In this document: positions 37,747 to 46,746 of the stretch, one piece after another
Position numbering within the stretch: position 1 is the stretch's first letter
Layout: every line of letters begins with the position of its first letter
Origin: a bacterium
GTDB taxonomy: Bacteria > SZUA-79 > Acidulodesulfobacterales > Acidulodesulfobacteraceae
Length of the DNA: 64,000 bases
Assembly (NCBI GenBank): GCA_021845685.1
Contig: JAJZVN010000005.1
Coordinates: 1-64,000, forward strand
Reading direction: 5' to 3'
Program-made: the position numbers and the translations under genes
The notes under the pieces: model-generated
The model's input: the letters and a program-made list of their open reading frames with translations, nothing else
What the model was told of the DNA's origin: nothing
Databases searched by the model: none

Positions 37747-38890
37747 AAGGCACTTTTATAGTAAATTTTGTTCCGATATTTTCTTTTGATCTGACATCTA
37801 TTGAACCGCCTAACGATGTTATTATACTTAAACTGATTGACAATCCCAGACCTGAATTATTAGTGTTTTTATTTTTTGAAAAAAACGGATCAAAAATTCT
37901 TTTAATATCTTCTACCGAAATACCTTTTCCGTTATCTATTATAAAAATTAATATATAATTTTTCATTTTTTTAGTTACAAAATAAACTATTCCTGAATTT
38001 TCATTAACAGCCTGGATAGCATTAATTCCTATATTTAATATAACCTGTCTTAATCCTGCATCTGAAAAATTAATAACGGGCAAATCTGCGGCAAATTTTT
38101 TTTTAATCATAACATTTTTTTGATTTGCAAGAAACATTAAAAGAGATACGGTTTCGTTTATTGAATTATTAACATCTACTATATCAGTAGGTTCGGAAAC
38201 AGGTCTTGAAAAGAGAAGCATCTTTTGCGTTATTGATTTACATCTTTCTATTTCGCTCTGCATTAATTCAAAATATTTTTTAATATCGCAGCTTCCAGGT
38301 TCTATTATTATTTCAGAATTGTTCAAGCTGTGCTCCAATTCTTGATTTCCTGCAATGCAGCTTCTGACCATATCAATAGATGCAAGAATATTGTTTAACG
38401 GATTGTTTATTTCATGCGCTACTCCTTCAGCAAGATACGCAACTTTAGCAAGTCTTTGGGATAAATTAAATTTTGTCTCGCTGCTTGAACCGGAACTTAT
38501 TTGTCTTACTACCTCAACCGCGTAAACTTTTCCTGTATTACTGTCTATAAAAGGGGCTGAGCTAATTTCAACAGCTATTTCTTTATTTTTGCATCCAAAA
38601 TGACCGTGAATAACTTTAACTGTATTCTTCTTTTTAATAACTTCTTCTATAGAACATGATTCTAACATAGGATCACATGGATTGTCTCTCAGGTGCGATA
38701 CTTTATAGCAATAATTACCGATTATTTCGTCTTGAGATAAATCTGAATTATTTACAAATGCTTTATTGGCATAAATAATCCTGAAATTTTCATCAATAAC
38801 TATTATACCATCGCTTATACCGTTCAAGATATCATAATAATTTAATGAAGAAATTGACATAAATTTACGAACCCTATCCAAATAATACAA
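37739..38890 (-). CDS. PAS-domain sensor histidine kinase
   Basis: A soluble, 383-residue kinase with no TM segment. The N-terminal PAS domain (about 18-130) contains a Cys/His cluster C-Y-x3-H-x5-C-x6-C (Cys61, His66, Cys72, Cys79) that could bind metal or sense redox. The H-box is EGVAHEINNPLN with His159. The ATPase domain has N-box NIGINAIQAV, G1 IIDNGKGIS, F-box FDPFF and G2 SGLGLSIS. It is the partner of the overlapping NtrC-type regulator; the next gene is the heme-c chemoreceptor, which suggests a shared signal. Confidence 0.94.
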   Translation of the reverse strand: MYYLDRVRKFMSISSLNYYDILNGISDGIIVIDENFRIIYANKAFVNNSDLSQDEIIGNYCYKVSHLRDNPCDPMLESCSIEEVIKKKNTVKVIHGHFGCKNKEIAVEISSAPFIDSNTGKVYAVEVVRQISSGSSSETKFNLSQRLAKVAYLAEGVAHEINNPLNNILASIDMVRSCIAGNQELEHSLNNSEIIIEPGSCDIKKYFELMQSEIERCKSITQKMLLFSRPVSEPTDIVDVNNSINETVSLLMFLANQKNVMIKKKFAADLPVINFSDAGLRQVILNIGINAIQAVNENSGIVYFVTKKMKNYILIFIIDNGKGISVEDIKRIFDPFFSKNKNTNNSGLGLSISLSIITSLGGSIDVRSKENIGTKFTIKVPYE

Positions 38891-39253
38891 TATAATACAA
38901 TACAGCTAACATTTAAAATTATTGATTTTTATTATATCATTTTTAAAAATTGTCATTAATAATATAATAATATATATAAAAAATAAATATAAAATTAAAC
39001 AAATTTTTTTTAAATACATTAACCCGATTTCACCATAATTAACAGCAGATAAATTTTTCTTGACTATATGAATTAATTTTTATAAAATTATATGTCATTT
39101 AATTTATTAATATTTATTAATATTTATTGATGATAGTTTAGTTAAGTATTAGATTAATGATTATAATATACAAAAATTATGCAATATAATATTATATAAG
39201 TTATAATATTATAAAAACTACAATAATATAAATAATATATATAGAGGTATTTT
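38891..39253. promoter_or_regulatory. Divergent region between kinase and rplU
   Basis: The 363 bases between the minus-strand kinase and plus-strand rplU hold the rplU promoter at 39060-39088 and a 160-base rplU leader. The leader is AT-rich (TTAATATTTATTAATATTTATTG repeats near 39105-39130); no ribosomal-protein binding structure could be recognised. No gene is seen. Confidence 0.5.
39060..39088 (+). promoter_or_regulatory. Probable sigma-70 promoter of the rplU operon
   Basis: TTGACT at 39060-39065, a spacer of exactly 17 bases, then TAAAAT at 39083-39088. It precedes rplU by about 165 bases and would drive rplU-rpmA and probably obgE-proB-proA-nadD-rsfS. The same TTGACT-17-TAAA(A/T)T form occurs upstream of nuoA. 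Confidence 0.6.
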
Positions 39254-39568
39254 ATGAACGATTATGCAATTATTAATTCAGGTTCTAAACAATATAAAGT
39301 ATCTATAGGAGATACTATAAAAACAGAAAAAATAAACATTGAAAAAGGCGGCGGGGTAACTTTTAGCGCCAGTATGACAAAAAAAGGCAATGAAGTTATT
39401 ATAGGAAATCCTATTATTGAAAATATTAACGTAAAAGGAATCGTCATTAAAGAAGAAGGTAAAGCAAAAAAAGTTATAGCTTTTAAGATGAAAAGACGAA
39501 AAGGCGAAAGAAAAAAGATTGGACACAGACAAAGATTTTCTGAAATTAAAATTACGGAAATTTCTTAA
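39254..39568 (+). CDS. rplU: 50S ribosomal protein L21
   Basis: A 104-residue 23S rRNA-binding protein. The family pattern is DYAIINSGSKQYKVSIGDTI at the start, a middle segment VIIGNPII, and the C-terminal KMKRRKGERKKIGHRQRFSE signature. An AGAGG ribosome site stands eight bases before the ATG. It is the first gene of the rplU-rpmA-obgE run. Confidence 0.98.
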   Translation: MNDYAIINSGSKQYKVSIGDTIKTEKINIEKGGGVTFSASMTKKGNEVIIGNPIIENINVKGIVIKEEGKAKKVIAFKMKRRKGERKKIGHRQRFSEIKITEIS

Positions 39569-39699
39569 AAAGTATTTAAATTATTAAATAACCGTAACTG
39601 TGATTATATAAATATTAAGATATAAATATAAGATGATATGGTTTAGATAAAATAAACAATAAAATAATTTTAATAATAAAAAAATAAAAGGGTGTTAAA

Positions 39700-39957
39700 A
39701 TGGCTCATAAAAAAGCTGGAGGCAGCTCAAGAAACGGTAGAGACAGCCAAGGTCAAAGACGCGGCGTGAAAAAATTCGGCAGTGAAAAAATAAAAACTGG
39801 ACAAATTATTGTTAGACAAGTCGGTTCTACATTTCATCCCGGAAAAAATGTTAAATCTGGCAGAGATTATACACTATTTGCTATAGCTGACGGTTACGTC
39901 AAATTCCATTATGGGAAAAATGACAGAAAATTTGTAAGCGTTGTTAACGAATTATAA
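39700..39957 (+). CDS. rpmA: 50S ribosomal protein L27
   Basis: An 85-residue protein near the peptidyl-transferase centre. The start [20 protein letters not shown] and the [15 protein letters not shown] and [13 protein letters not shown] segments are diagnostic. No N-terminal processing extension of the Firmicutes type is present. GGGTG lies before the ATG. It follows rplU by 131 bases. Confidence 0.98.
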   Translation: MAHKKAGGSSRNGRDSQGQRRGVKKFGSEKIKTGQIIVRQVGSTFHPGKNVKSGRDYTLFAIADGYVKFHYGKNDRKFVSVVNEL

Positions 39958-40145
39958 TCTGCGATAATAAAATAAAATTATAAGAAGTAATTATTTATTA
40001 TTATATTATAATTATAATAATATATCATTGGTTATAAAGGTTATAAAATTATATTTTTTAATAACTTCAAGTTTCGTCGTATAAATTTGTCGGCTGTTAT
40101 CGGCAGATAGCAACCAATATATCTATATTATCCTACCCATAACGG

Positions 40146-40180
40146 CTATGCAATTTATTGTTTTTATATAAATCGCATAG
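40146..40180 (+). promoter_or_regulatory. Hairpin in the rpmA-obgE gap
   Basis: CTATGCAATTTAT (40146-40158) pairs with ATAAATCGCATAG (40168-40180), a 13-base stem with one mismatch. It lies 70 bases before the obgE start in a 292-base gap. There is no T-run, so attenuation or an mRNA-processing stem are both possible. Next to it, 40081-40145 is the least AT-rich part of the gap and could belong to the same structure. Confidence 0.4.
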
Positions 40181-40249
40181 AACTCAATTTTATAATTTTA
40201 AAAAGATTTAAATAAATATTTAATAAATAATAGTTTTTATTTTACTTAC

Positions 40250-41257
40250 ATGAAATTTATAGACAATGTTTTAATAACCGTTGTTTCAGGAAACGGGGGG
40301 AAAGGTGCCGTTAGTTTCAGACGAGAGCGGTTTATACCGAAAGGGGGACCTGACGGCGGAGAAGGAGGAAACGGCGGAGATGTCATTATTATCGCAGATC
40401 ACAATGTTTTAAGCCTTCTTGATTTTAGATATAAACCTAAATATCCTGCTGAAAACGGAAGAAGCGGACAAGGCGCAAACAAAAAGGGAAGAAACGGACA
40501 TGACATTAATATAAAAGTTCCGGTAGGAACATCGGTAATTGATTTTGAAACAAACGAAATTACAGCAGACCTTACTAAAGACGGCGAGAGATTTATTATT
40601 TGCAAAGGAGGTATAGGCGGCAAAGGAAATGCCTTTTTTAAATCTTCTACTAATAGAAGACCCCGCTTTTCACAGCCGGGAATGCCTGGAGAAACTAAAA
40701 AAATATACCTTGTTCTAAAAAGTATAGGGGACATTGGGATAATCGGTCTTCCTAATGCGGGGAAATCTACGCTGATTTCTAAACTGTCCAAGAGTCATCC
40801 TGAAATATCTTCCTATCCTTTTACTACAAAATCTCCGAATCTCGGCGTATCTATAGATGAAGAAACAGGCAAATCTTTTGTTATAGTAGATATACCCGGT
40901 ATTATGGAAGGAGCTTCGGACGGATACGGATTAGGTATAATTTTCTTAAAACATATTGAGAGAGCTAAAATTTTATTACATTTAATAGAAATAGGCAAAC
41001 CTGATGAAATTATAAATAAGTTTAATATCGTCGTTAACGAAATAAATAAATTTAACAAAGATATATTGACAAAAAAACAGATTGTCGTTATAAATAAAAT
41101 TGATACAATAAAAAATAAAAAGGAATATAATAATATTAAAAATAAAATAACCGAATATCTAAAACCTTCAGGGATTGAACTATTATTTGTATCTGCTTCT
41201 CAAAATATAGGCTTAGATGAATTAAAAGCAAAATTGAAATTATTAGTAGATTATTAA
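40250..41257 (+). CDS. obgE: Obg family GTPase (CgtA)
   Basis: A ribosome-assembly and stress-linked GTPase of 335 residues. The Gly-rich Obg fold (about 1-158) has FRRERFIPKGGPDGGEGGNG and GANKKGRNGHDI. The G domain has G1 GLPNAGKST (about 166-174), the switch with TTKSPNLGV, G3 DIPGIMEGA and G4 NKID. It ends after the G domain, so the C-terminal OCT domain of some Obg proteins is absent, as in many Proteobacteria. Starts the obgE-proB-proA-nadD-rsfS series. Confidence 0.97.
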   Translation: MKFIDNVLITVVSGNGGKGAVSFRRERFIPKGGPDGGEGGNGGDVIIIADHNVLSLLDFRYKPKYPAENGRSGQGANKKGRNGHDINIKVPVGTSVIDFETNEITADLTKDGERFIICKGGIGGKGNAFFKSSTNRRPRFSQPGMPGETKKIYLVLKSIGDIGIIGLPNAGKSTLISKLSKSHPEISSYPFTTKSPNLGVSIDEETGKSFVIVDIPGIMEGASDGYGLGIIFLKHIERAKILLHLIEIGKPDEIINKFNIVVNEINKFNKDILTKKQIVVINKIDTIKNKKEYNNIKNKITEYLKPSGIELLFVSASQNIGLDELKAKLKLLVDY

Positions 41258-41292
41258 AATATAAATTAAGTTTGAACTAAAAATTTAAAATA

Positions 41293-42447
41293 ATGACTGA
41301 AATTATTAATCAAAATAATGATTTCTTTAATTTAAAAAAAAGAATAGTAGTAAAAATAGGAACTCAGGTTTTAATTGACAACGAGGGTAAATTATCCCCT
41401 GCATCATTTAAAAAAATTACAGAATTTATTAATGCTTTAAAATTAAAAAGAAAAGAAATCATTGTAGTTTCATCCGGGGCAATTGCGGCAGGAAGAAATG
41501 TTCTGAATATTGAAACATCTGCTAAATTTTTGACTATTCCTCAAAAACAGGCTTTAGCTTCTTGCGGACAATCTCTTCTTATGAAAACTTATTCATCCTA
41601 TTTTAAAAAATATAATATAAAAACTGCTCAAATTCTTTTAACCAAAGACGATATATCGTCAAGAAAAAGATTCACTAACGCAAGAAATACTATTTATGAA
41701 TTATTAAAAAATGATGTTGTCCCGATTATTAATGAAAACGACACTATAGCAACGGAAGAAATTAAATTTTCAGATAATGATTATCTTTCTGCACTAACGG
41801 CAAATCTGGCCTGCGCAGATCTTTTAATAGTATTATCTAATGTTAACGGGGTTTATGATAAAAATCCATCTTTAGATAAATTTGCAAATCAGATAAAAAT
41901 AATAGACGACATAAAACATTTTATTTCTGATTTTAAAGATACTTCAAAAAGTATTCACGGAACCGGGGGTATGAAATCAAAACTTGAGTCGGCTTATATT
42001 GCTTCGGAAGCAGGAATAGATACCATTATTGCTTCAGGAAAAGACAAAAAAGTCCTTGAAGATATCTCAAACGGTAAAATCACGGGAACATTTATTTTAT
42101 CTTCCGGCGAAGACATTAACAAGAAAAAACACTGGCTTATATTCGGCATGAAAAAAAACGGTTCGTTAATTTGCGATAAAGGCGCGGAAGAAGCTATTCT
42201 TCTCAATGATAAGAGTTTACTTGCAAGCGGCGTTATAGACGTTAAAGGTGATTTTAAAAAACATGACGGTGTATATATTGCTAATGAACAAAATAAAATT
42301 ATTGCCGCCGGAATATCTAATTTTGATGCTGAAGAAATAAAAAAAATTAAAGGATTAAAATCAAGCGAAATTCAATTAATATTAAATAGCATAAATGCCA
42401 AAGGAATAGGAATAGCCGTGCATAAAAATAATATGGTACTCCTCTAG
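41293..42447 (+). CDS. proB: Glutamate 5-kinase with PUA domain
   Basis: The first step of proline synthesis, phosphorylating glutamate. The amino acid kinase domain has RIVVKIGTQVL, IIVVSSGAIAAGRNVL, VPIINENDTIA, SDNDYLSALTANLACADLLI and GTGGMKSKLESA. The C-terminal 100 residues form a PUA domain (GAEEAILLNDKSLLASGVIDV). 384 residues is typical for the long form. Its product is passed to ProA, encoded next. Confidence 0.97.
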   Translation: MTEIINQNNDFFNLKKRIVVKIGTQVLIDNEGKLSPASFKKITEFINALKLKRKEIIVVSSGAIAAGRNVLNIETSAKFLTIPQKQALASCGQSLLMKTYSSYFKKYNIKTAQILLTKDDISSRKRFTNARNTIYELLKNDVVPIINENDTIATEEIKFSDNDYLSALTANLACADLLIVLSNVNGVYDKNPSLDKFANQIKIIDDIKHFISDFKDTSKSIHGTGGMKSKLESAYIASEAGIDTIIASGKDKKVLEDISNGKITGTFILSSGEDINKKKHWLIFGMKKNGSLICDKGAEEAILLNDKSLLASGVIDVKGDFKKHDGVYIANEQNKIIAAGISNFDAEEIKKIKGLKSSEIQLILNSINAKGIGIAVHKNNMVLL

Positions 42448-42580
42448 AATTTTAAATATTATTAATATTTTTTAGAGATAAGCGATCATTGATTGAATTA
42501 TTATTATGCTTATGGTGTATTATAAATTAATATTGCATTTAATATCTTAATATAAATATAATATAAGGTTATGAATAATT

Positions 42581-43852
42581 ATGAACAATCAAAATCTCAG
42601 TATAGAAATTATTGCAAAGCAAACATATGAAGCAAGCAGATTTATTGCAAATTCAAGCAGTGCAATTAAACTCAGCCTGCTTAATGATATTGAAAAATTA
42701 CTGATTGATAAAAAAGAATTTTTAAAATCGGAAAACTTAAAAGATATAACAAGCGCTAAAATTAATTCGCTTAAAAAACCCTTAATAGATAGACTGACTA
42801 TTAGCGACAACACTATGGATTCAATAATTAAATCCATAGAAGATGTCAAGAAAATAAAAGACCCTATAGGTGAAATTGAAAATATATCCATAAGACCTAA
42901 CGGTCTTATGGTCGGAAAAATGAGGATTCCGCTTGGAGTAATAGGTATAATTTATGAATCAAGACCAAATGTCACGATAGACGCTTCTATACTCTGCTTA
43001 CTATCAGGCAATGCGGCGATTTTAAGGGGAGGCTCCGAAGCTATTAACTCTAACCTTGCTTTAATTTCTATCATAAAAGAAGCTTTAAGAAAAAACAAAT
43101 TGCCTGAAGAAACTATTTCAATGGTTCCTTATACCGACCGCTCTGCCGTTATAGAACTTATATCACAAAAAAAATATATTGATCTTATAATACCGAGAGG
43201 CGGCGAGGGATTAATTTCATTCGTAACAGAAAACTCAAAAATTCCCGTAATCAAACACGATAAAGGGGTCTGCCATATTTACATAGATGAAGCCTGCGAT
43301 ATTCAAAAAGCCGTTAAAATTGTTATAAACGCTAAAGTTCAAAAACCTTCCGTATGTAATGCTCTGGAAACGCTTTTAGTCCATGAAAAAATAACAGACG
43401 AATTTATGCCCGTTCTATTAAAAGAATTACATAGCAAAGGAGTAGAAACAAGACTTGACGGCAACCTTTTAAATATATTTAAAAATAAATTTAAATTTAT
43501 AACTGCCGCTTCCGATAATGATTGGGATGAAGAATACTTGGATCTCATTTTATCAATCAAATCCGTAAACAATATCGACTCTGCTATTGAACATATAAAA
43601 GAACACGGGTCAAATCATACTGAAGCAATAATAACGGAAAATTATACAAATGCAATGGATTTTATTAGAAAAGTTAATTCTTCCTGTGTTTTAATAAATG
43701 CATCTACAAGATTTAACGATGGATTTGAGCTCGGACTTGGTGCGGAAATAGGCATATCTACGTCAAAAATACATGCATACGGTCCGATGGGAGCAAAAGA
43801 ACTTACTACAACAAAATTTGTGGTTTTCGGAAATTATCAGACAAGATTATGA
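42581..43852 (+). CDS. proA: Gamma-glutamyl phosphate reductase
   Basis: The second step of proline synthesis. 423 residues, with PLGVIGIIYESRPNVTIDAS, LRGGSEAINSN, and the catalytic Cys in QKPSVCNALETLLVHE (about residue 257). The C-terminal GAEIGISTSKIHAYGPMGAK is a family signature. Its TGA stop overlaps the nadD ATG by four bases (ATGA), which implies translational coupling. Confidence 0.97.
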   Translation: MNNQNLSIEIIAKQTYEASRFIANSSSAIKLSLLNDIEKLLIDKKEFLKSENLKDITSAKINSLKKPLIDRLTISDNTMDSIIKSIEDVKKIKDPIGEIENISIRPNGLMVGKMRIPLGVIGIIYESRPNVTIDASILCLLSGNAAILRGGSEAINSNLALISIIKEALRKNKLPEETISMVPYTDRSAVIELISQKKYIDLIIPRGGEGLISFVTENSKIPVIKHDKGVCHIYIDEACDIQKAVKIVINAKVQKPSVCNALETLLVHEKITDEFMPVLLKELHSKGVETRLDGNLLNIFKNKFKFITAASDNDWDEEYLDLILSIKSVNNIDSAIEHIKEHGSNHTEAIITENYTNAMDFIRKVNSSCVLINASTRFNDGFELGLGAEIGISTSKIHAYGPMGAKELTTTKFVVFGNYQTRL

Positions 43853-44508
43853 AGATAGGAATATTCGGCGGATCATTTAATCCTATTCATTTTGGTCACT
43901 TAAGAACATGCGAAGAACTTATTGAAGGAATGCCCCTTGATAAAATAATATTTATACCGTCCAATATTACTTCAAACAAGAATGAAACTACAAAAAATTC
44001 TAAAAATAGATTTGAAATGGTAAAAATTGCTATAAAAGACAATTCTAAATTTGAAACGTCCGATATTGAAATTAAAAGGGGCGGAATATCTTTTTCTTAC
44101 AATACTATAAAAGAATTAAAAAAAAAATACCTTGACGACGAACTTTTTTTCATTATAGGGTTTGAGGCTTTTACTGAAATAAGAAATTGGAAAAATAGCC
44201 CTTTGCTTTTTGAGATGACTAATTTTATAATTATTAATAGAGGCATGGATATAAAAACAATGTATGAAAATTTAGCTGCCGTTGCAAAATATGTTCCCGA
44301 TGCCGTTCAGAATAGAATTACAATCGATATAGCGCGCGATAGATTAATAATATCCCCTGAAAATAAATTAATAATATTATTTGAGGTTACTAAACTAGAT
44401 ATATCTTCAACCAAAATAAGAAATAATTTTAAAAAAAAATTATCTAATCGTTTCCTCTTGCCAAATGATATAATTGAATATATAATAAACAATAATATAT
44501 ATATGTAA
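43849..44508 (+). CDS. nadD: Nicotinate-nucleotide adenylyltransferase
   Basis: Adenylates nicotinate mononucleotide in NAD synthesis. The nucleotidyl-transferase site GGSFNPIHFGHL (residues 6-17) has the HxGH motif, and LDISSTKIRN is the second conserved segment (ISSTxIR). 219 residues is typical. It is coupled to proA by a four-base overlap. Confidence 0.96.
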   Translation: MKIGIFGGSFNPIHFGHLRTCEELIEGMPLDKIIFIPSNITSNKNETTKNSKNRFEMVKIAIKDNSKFETSDIEIKRGGISFSYNTIKELKKKYLDDELFFIIGFEAFTEIRNWKNSPLLFEMTNFIIINRGMDIKTMYENLAAVAKYVPDAVQNRITIDIARDRLIISPENKLIILFEVTKLDISSTKIRNNFKKKLSNRFLLPNDIIEYIINNNIYM

Positions 44509-44593
44509 TTTGCATAATTAAAATTAAACGTAAAAGTTCTTATATACTAAATAAATAACAAGCTAAACTATATAATAATAAAAAATAAAATCT

Positions 44594-45007
44594 GTGAATT
44601 CAACTACATTAGAAAAGATTGAAAGTAATATCGAAAGTAATAAAATAATCCTAAGGGAAAAATTTAAAAGGACTAACAAAGAAATAAGGGCTGTTATAAA
44701 TTATTTATCCGATAAGAATGCAAAAAATATTATAGTTCTTGATATTAGAAAAGTCTCCCAGCTTGCAGATTTTATCATTATTGCAAGCGGAACATCCGAT
44801 AGACAGGTTTCAGCTATTGCCGATAATGTTTTAACATCGGTAAAAAGAAAACCTGCAGCAATTGACGGAATTGATACTTCAAGATGGGTTGCAATGGATT
44901 ATGGCGATATGATAATACATATTTTTCTTGAATCTTACAGATCTTTTTATAATCTTGAAAATTTATGGCCTGATGCTAAAGAGCTTATCGTAGAAGACAA
45001 AAACTGA
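44594..45007 (+). CDS. rsfS: Ribosome silencing factor RsfS
   Basis: Binds L14 and blocks subunit joining when nutrients are low. The core KNIIVLDIRKVSQLADFIII, then ASGTSDRQVSAIADNV and DTSRWVAMDYGDMIIHIF, identifies it. The track start is a GTG at 44594. The 137 residues exceed the usual 105-120 by about 30 N-terminal residues, so a later start is possible, but no ATG in frame offers a better ribosome site. It follows nadD by 85 bases. Confidence 0.93.
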   Translation: MNSTTLEKIESNIESNKIILREKFKRTNKEIRAVINYLSDKNAKNIIVLDIRKVSQLADFIIIASGTSDRQVSAIADNVLTSVKRKPAAIDGIDTSRWVAMDYGDMIIHIFLESYRSFYNLENLWPDAKELIVEDKN

Positions 45008-45256
45008 TTATTACTAAAATATGCCTGCAATTATTTATACATAATTTATTCAATAGTTTATACATTGATAGAATATTAACAATATACTCAAGTTATAATT
45101 ATTATATTATTATAAGGATGTGTTTATATATAAATATTAATAATTTACTTAAATATATCAACTTTAATAAAATTAAAAAATAATCTTTTTTCTTTTTAAT
45201 GTTAATTATTAATTTAAAAATAATTAAATAAGAACATAATATATAATAAAATTTAT
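45008..45256. other. AT-rich gap before lapB
   Basis: These 249 bases contain only AT-rich simple sequence. A 21-codon frame at 45118-45183 begins ATG just after AAGG and ends in a stop; its composition is not protein-like and its ribosome site is too close. No promoter or RNA could be supported. Confidence 0.5.
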
Positions 45257-46621
45257 ATGTATTTAATAGTCCTTTTTGTATTAATTTTAATACTCGTCGC
45301 TTTTTTTGAATATCTTTATGTTTTAAATCCGATAAAAATCCCGCTTCATTATCTTCCTGGAAACCATAACGCAGTAGATTATTATTTAATTTTTTACATT
45401 TTTGCCGCTTTTTTAATAGGTATTCTGTTATTTCTTATTATTACTCTAATAAAAAATATTACCGTTTATCTAAAAAATTTGGTAAAAAACAAAAAACAGT
45501 TTATTATTACAGAAATAGACAACTCAATAGATAAAGCTGAAGATTTATACATTAAAGCCCAATACGATAAAGCAATTGATATTTTAAAGAAATATATGTC
45601 CAAATATGAAAATAGTATTAAAGCATATCTTTTATTGTTTAAAATATATAAACATAAGGGAGATTTTAAATCTGCCGAAACATTTATTAATAAAACACTT
45701 GAAATAGATGGAAATAATGTAAAGGCGCTTAATGAAGCAGGGAACCTATATAAACTTAATAAAAATTATGAAAAAGCGGCATCTTTTTTTAATAAAGCTG
45801 TTGAAATTGCTCCCGATAATCTTTACGCAGTACTGCAGCTTAAAGATTTATACATAAAAAATTCAGAATGGAAAAATGCTTATAAAATGTCAAAACTTTT
45901 TTTAAGCCAATCCAAAGATAAAAATATTAATAAAAAAGAAGAAAGGGATTTGACGGGATTAAAATATGAATTTGGAAAATTTCTTCTTGAAAATGAAAAT
46001 GATTTAGAAAGGTCCGCAAAAAGATTTAATCAAGTTATCTCTCAGGATAAATATTTTGTTGGCGCTTATATATCGCTTGGCGATATTTTAGTTAAAAAAG
46101 ATAAAACAAACGATGCATTTAAACTATGGGAAAAAGCTTTTTTAAAAACAAACAGTTTTGCAGTGATTATAAAAATGGAAGATGTCGCAATTAAAATAAA
46201 CAGTCCTCAAAATATAATCAAATTTTATCAGGAACTTATATATAATAATCCAGAAAAATGGGAATACAGGTTGTTTCTTGCAAAATTTTACGTACGCATT
46301 GAAATGGTTGATGAAGCCATATCTAATCTTAAGACTATCCCCGTTTCTATATTTAAAGATAGCTCATTATATCTTCTTCTCGGCGAATGCTATTTAAAAA
46401 GAGGGAAAATGAACGAAGCCTCATCTTCTTTCAGAAAAGCGTTAAAAAATCAGTATCCCGTAAAATTACCGTTCGTATGCTCTAAATGTAATTATAGTTC
46501 ATTAAACTATACAAGCTTATGTCCTTCTTGCTTTTCATGGAATACAATGAATATCAGATCAAGTTCATTATATGAATCTTTTGCAAAAGAAGAATCGCAA
46601 AATATTTTTAATTTATCATAA
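45257..46621 (+). CDS. lapB: LapB-like TPR protein with rubredoxin-type zinc ribbon
   Basis: A 454-residue protein with hydrophobic segments at about 1-20 and 46-70, at least six TPR units from about 95 to 400 (for example YEKAASFFNKAVEIAPDN), and a C-terminal four-Cys ribbon CSKCNYSS...LCPSC. This architecture matches LapB/YciM, which in E. coli recruits FtsH to LpxC and so controls lipid A synthesis. The second N-terminal membrane segment is longer than in E. coli LapB. The lpx genes sit in the same window at 57-62 kb. The role by homology is likely but not certain. Confidence 0.82.
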   Translation: MYLIVLFVLILILVAFFEYLYVLNPIKIPLHYLPGNHNAVDYYLIFYIFAAFLIGILLFLIITLIKNITVYLKNLVKNKKQFIITEIDNSIDKAEDLYIKAQYDKAIDILKKYMSKYENSIKAYLLLFKIYKHKGDFKSAETFINKTLEIDGNNVKALNEAGNLYKLNKNYEKAASFFNKAVEIAPDNLYAVLQLKDLYIKNSEWKNAYKMSKLFLSQSKDKNINKKEERDLTGLKYEFGKFLLENENDLERSAKRFNQVISQDKYFVGAYISLGDILVKKDKTNDAFKLWEKAFLKTNSFAVIIKMEDVAIKINSPQNIIKFYQELIYNNPEKWEYRLFLAKFYVRIEMVDEAISNLKTIPVSIFKDSSLYLLLGECYLKRGKMNEASSSFRKALKNQYPVKLPFVCSKCNYSSLNYTSLCPSCFSWNTMNIRSSSLYESFAKEESQNIFNLS

Positions 46622-46746
46622 TTTTACTATTATTAATAATAAATTTTATACGACTAACTAAGTAACTAAGCAAGTAAGACATTAAAATCATCTAAAATTC
46701 TATCTTAAAATTCATAAATCATATTATAAATATAAATAATAATTTA

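Noticed and set aside
45118-45183. A 21-codon frame after AAGG upstream of lapB
   Set aside because: The ribosome site touches the ATG, the composition is only AT-rich codons, and no family is recognisable.
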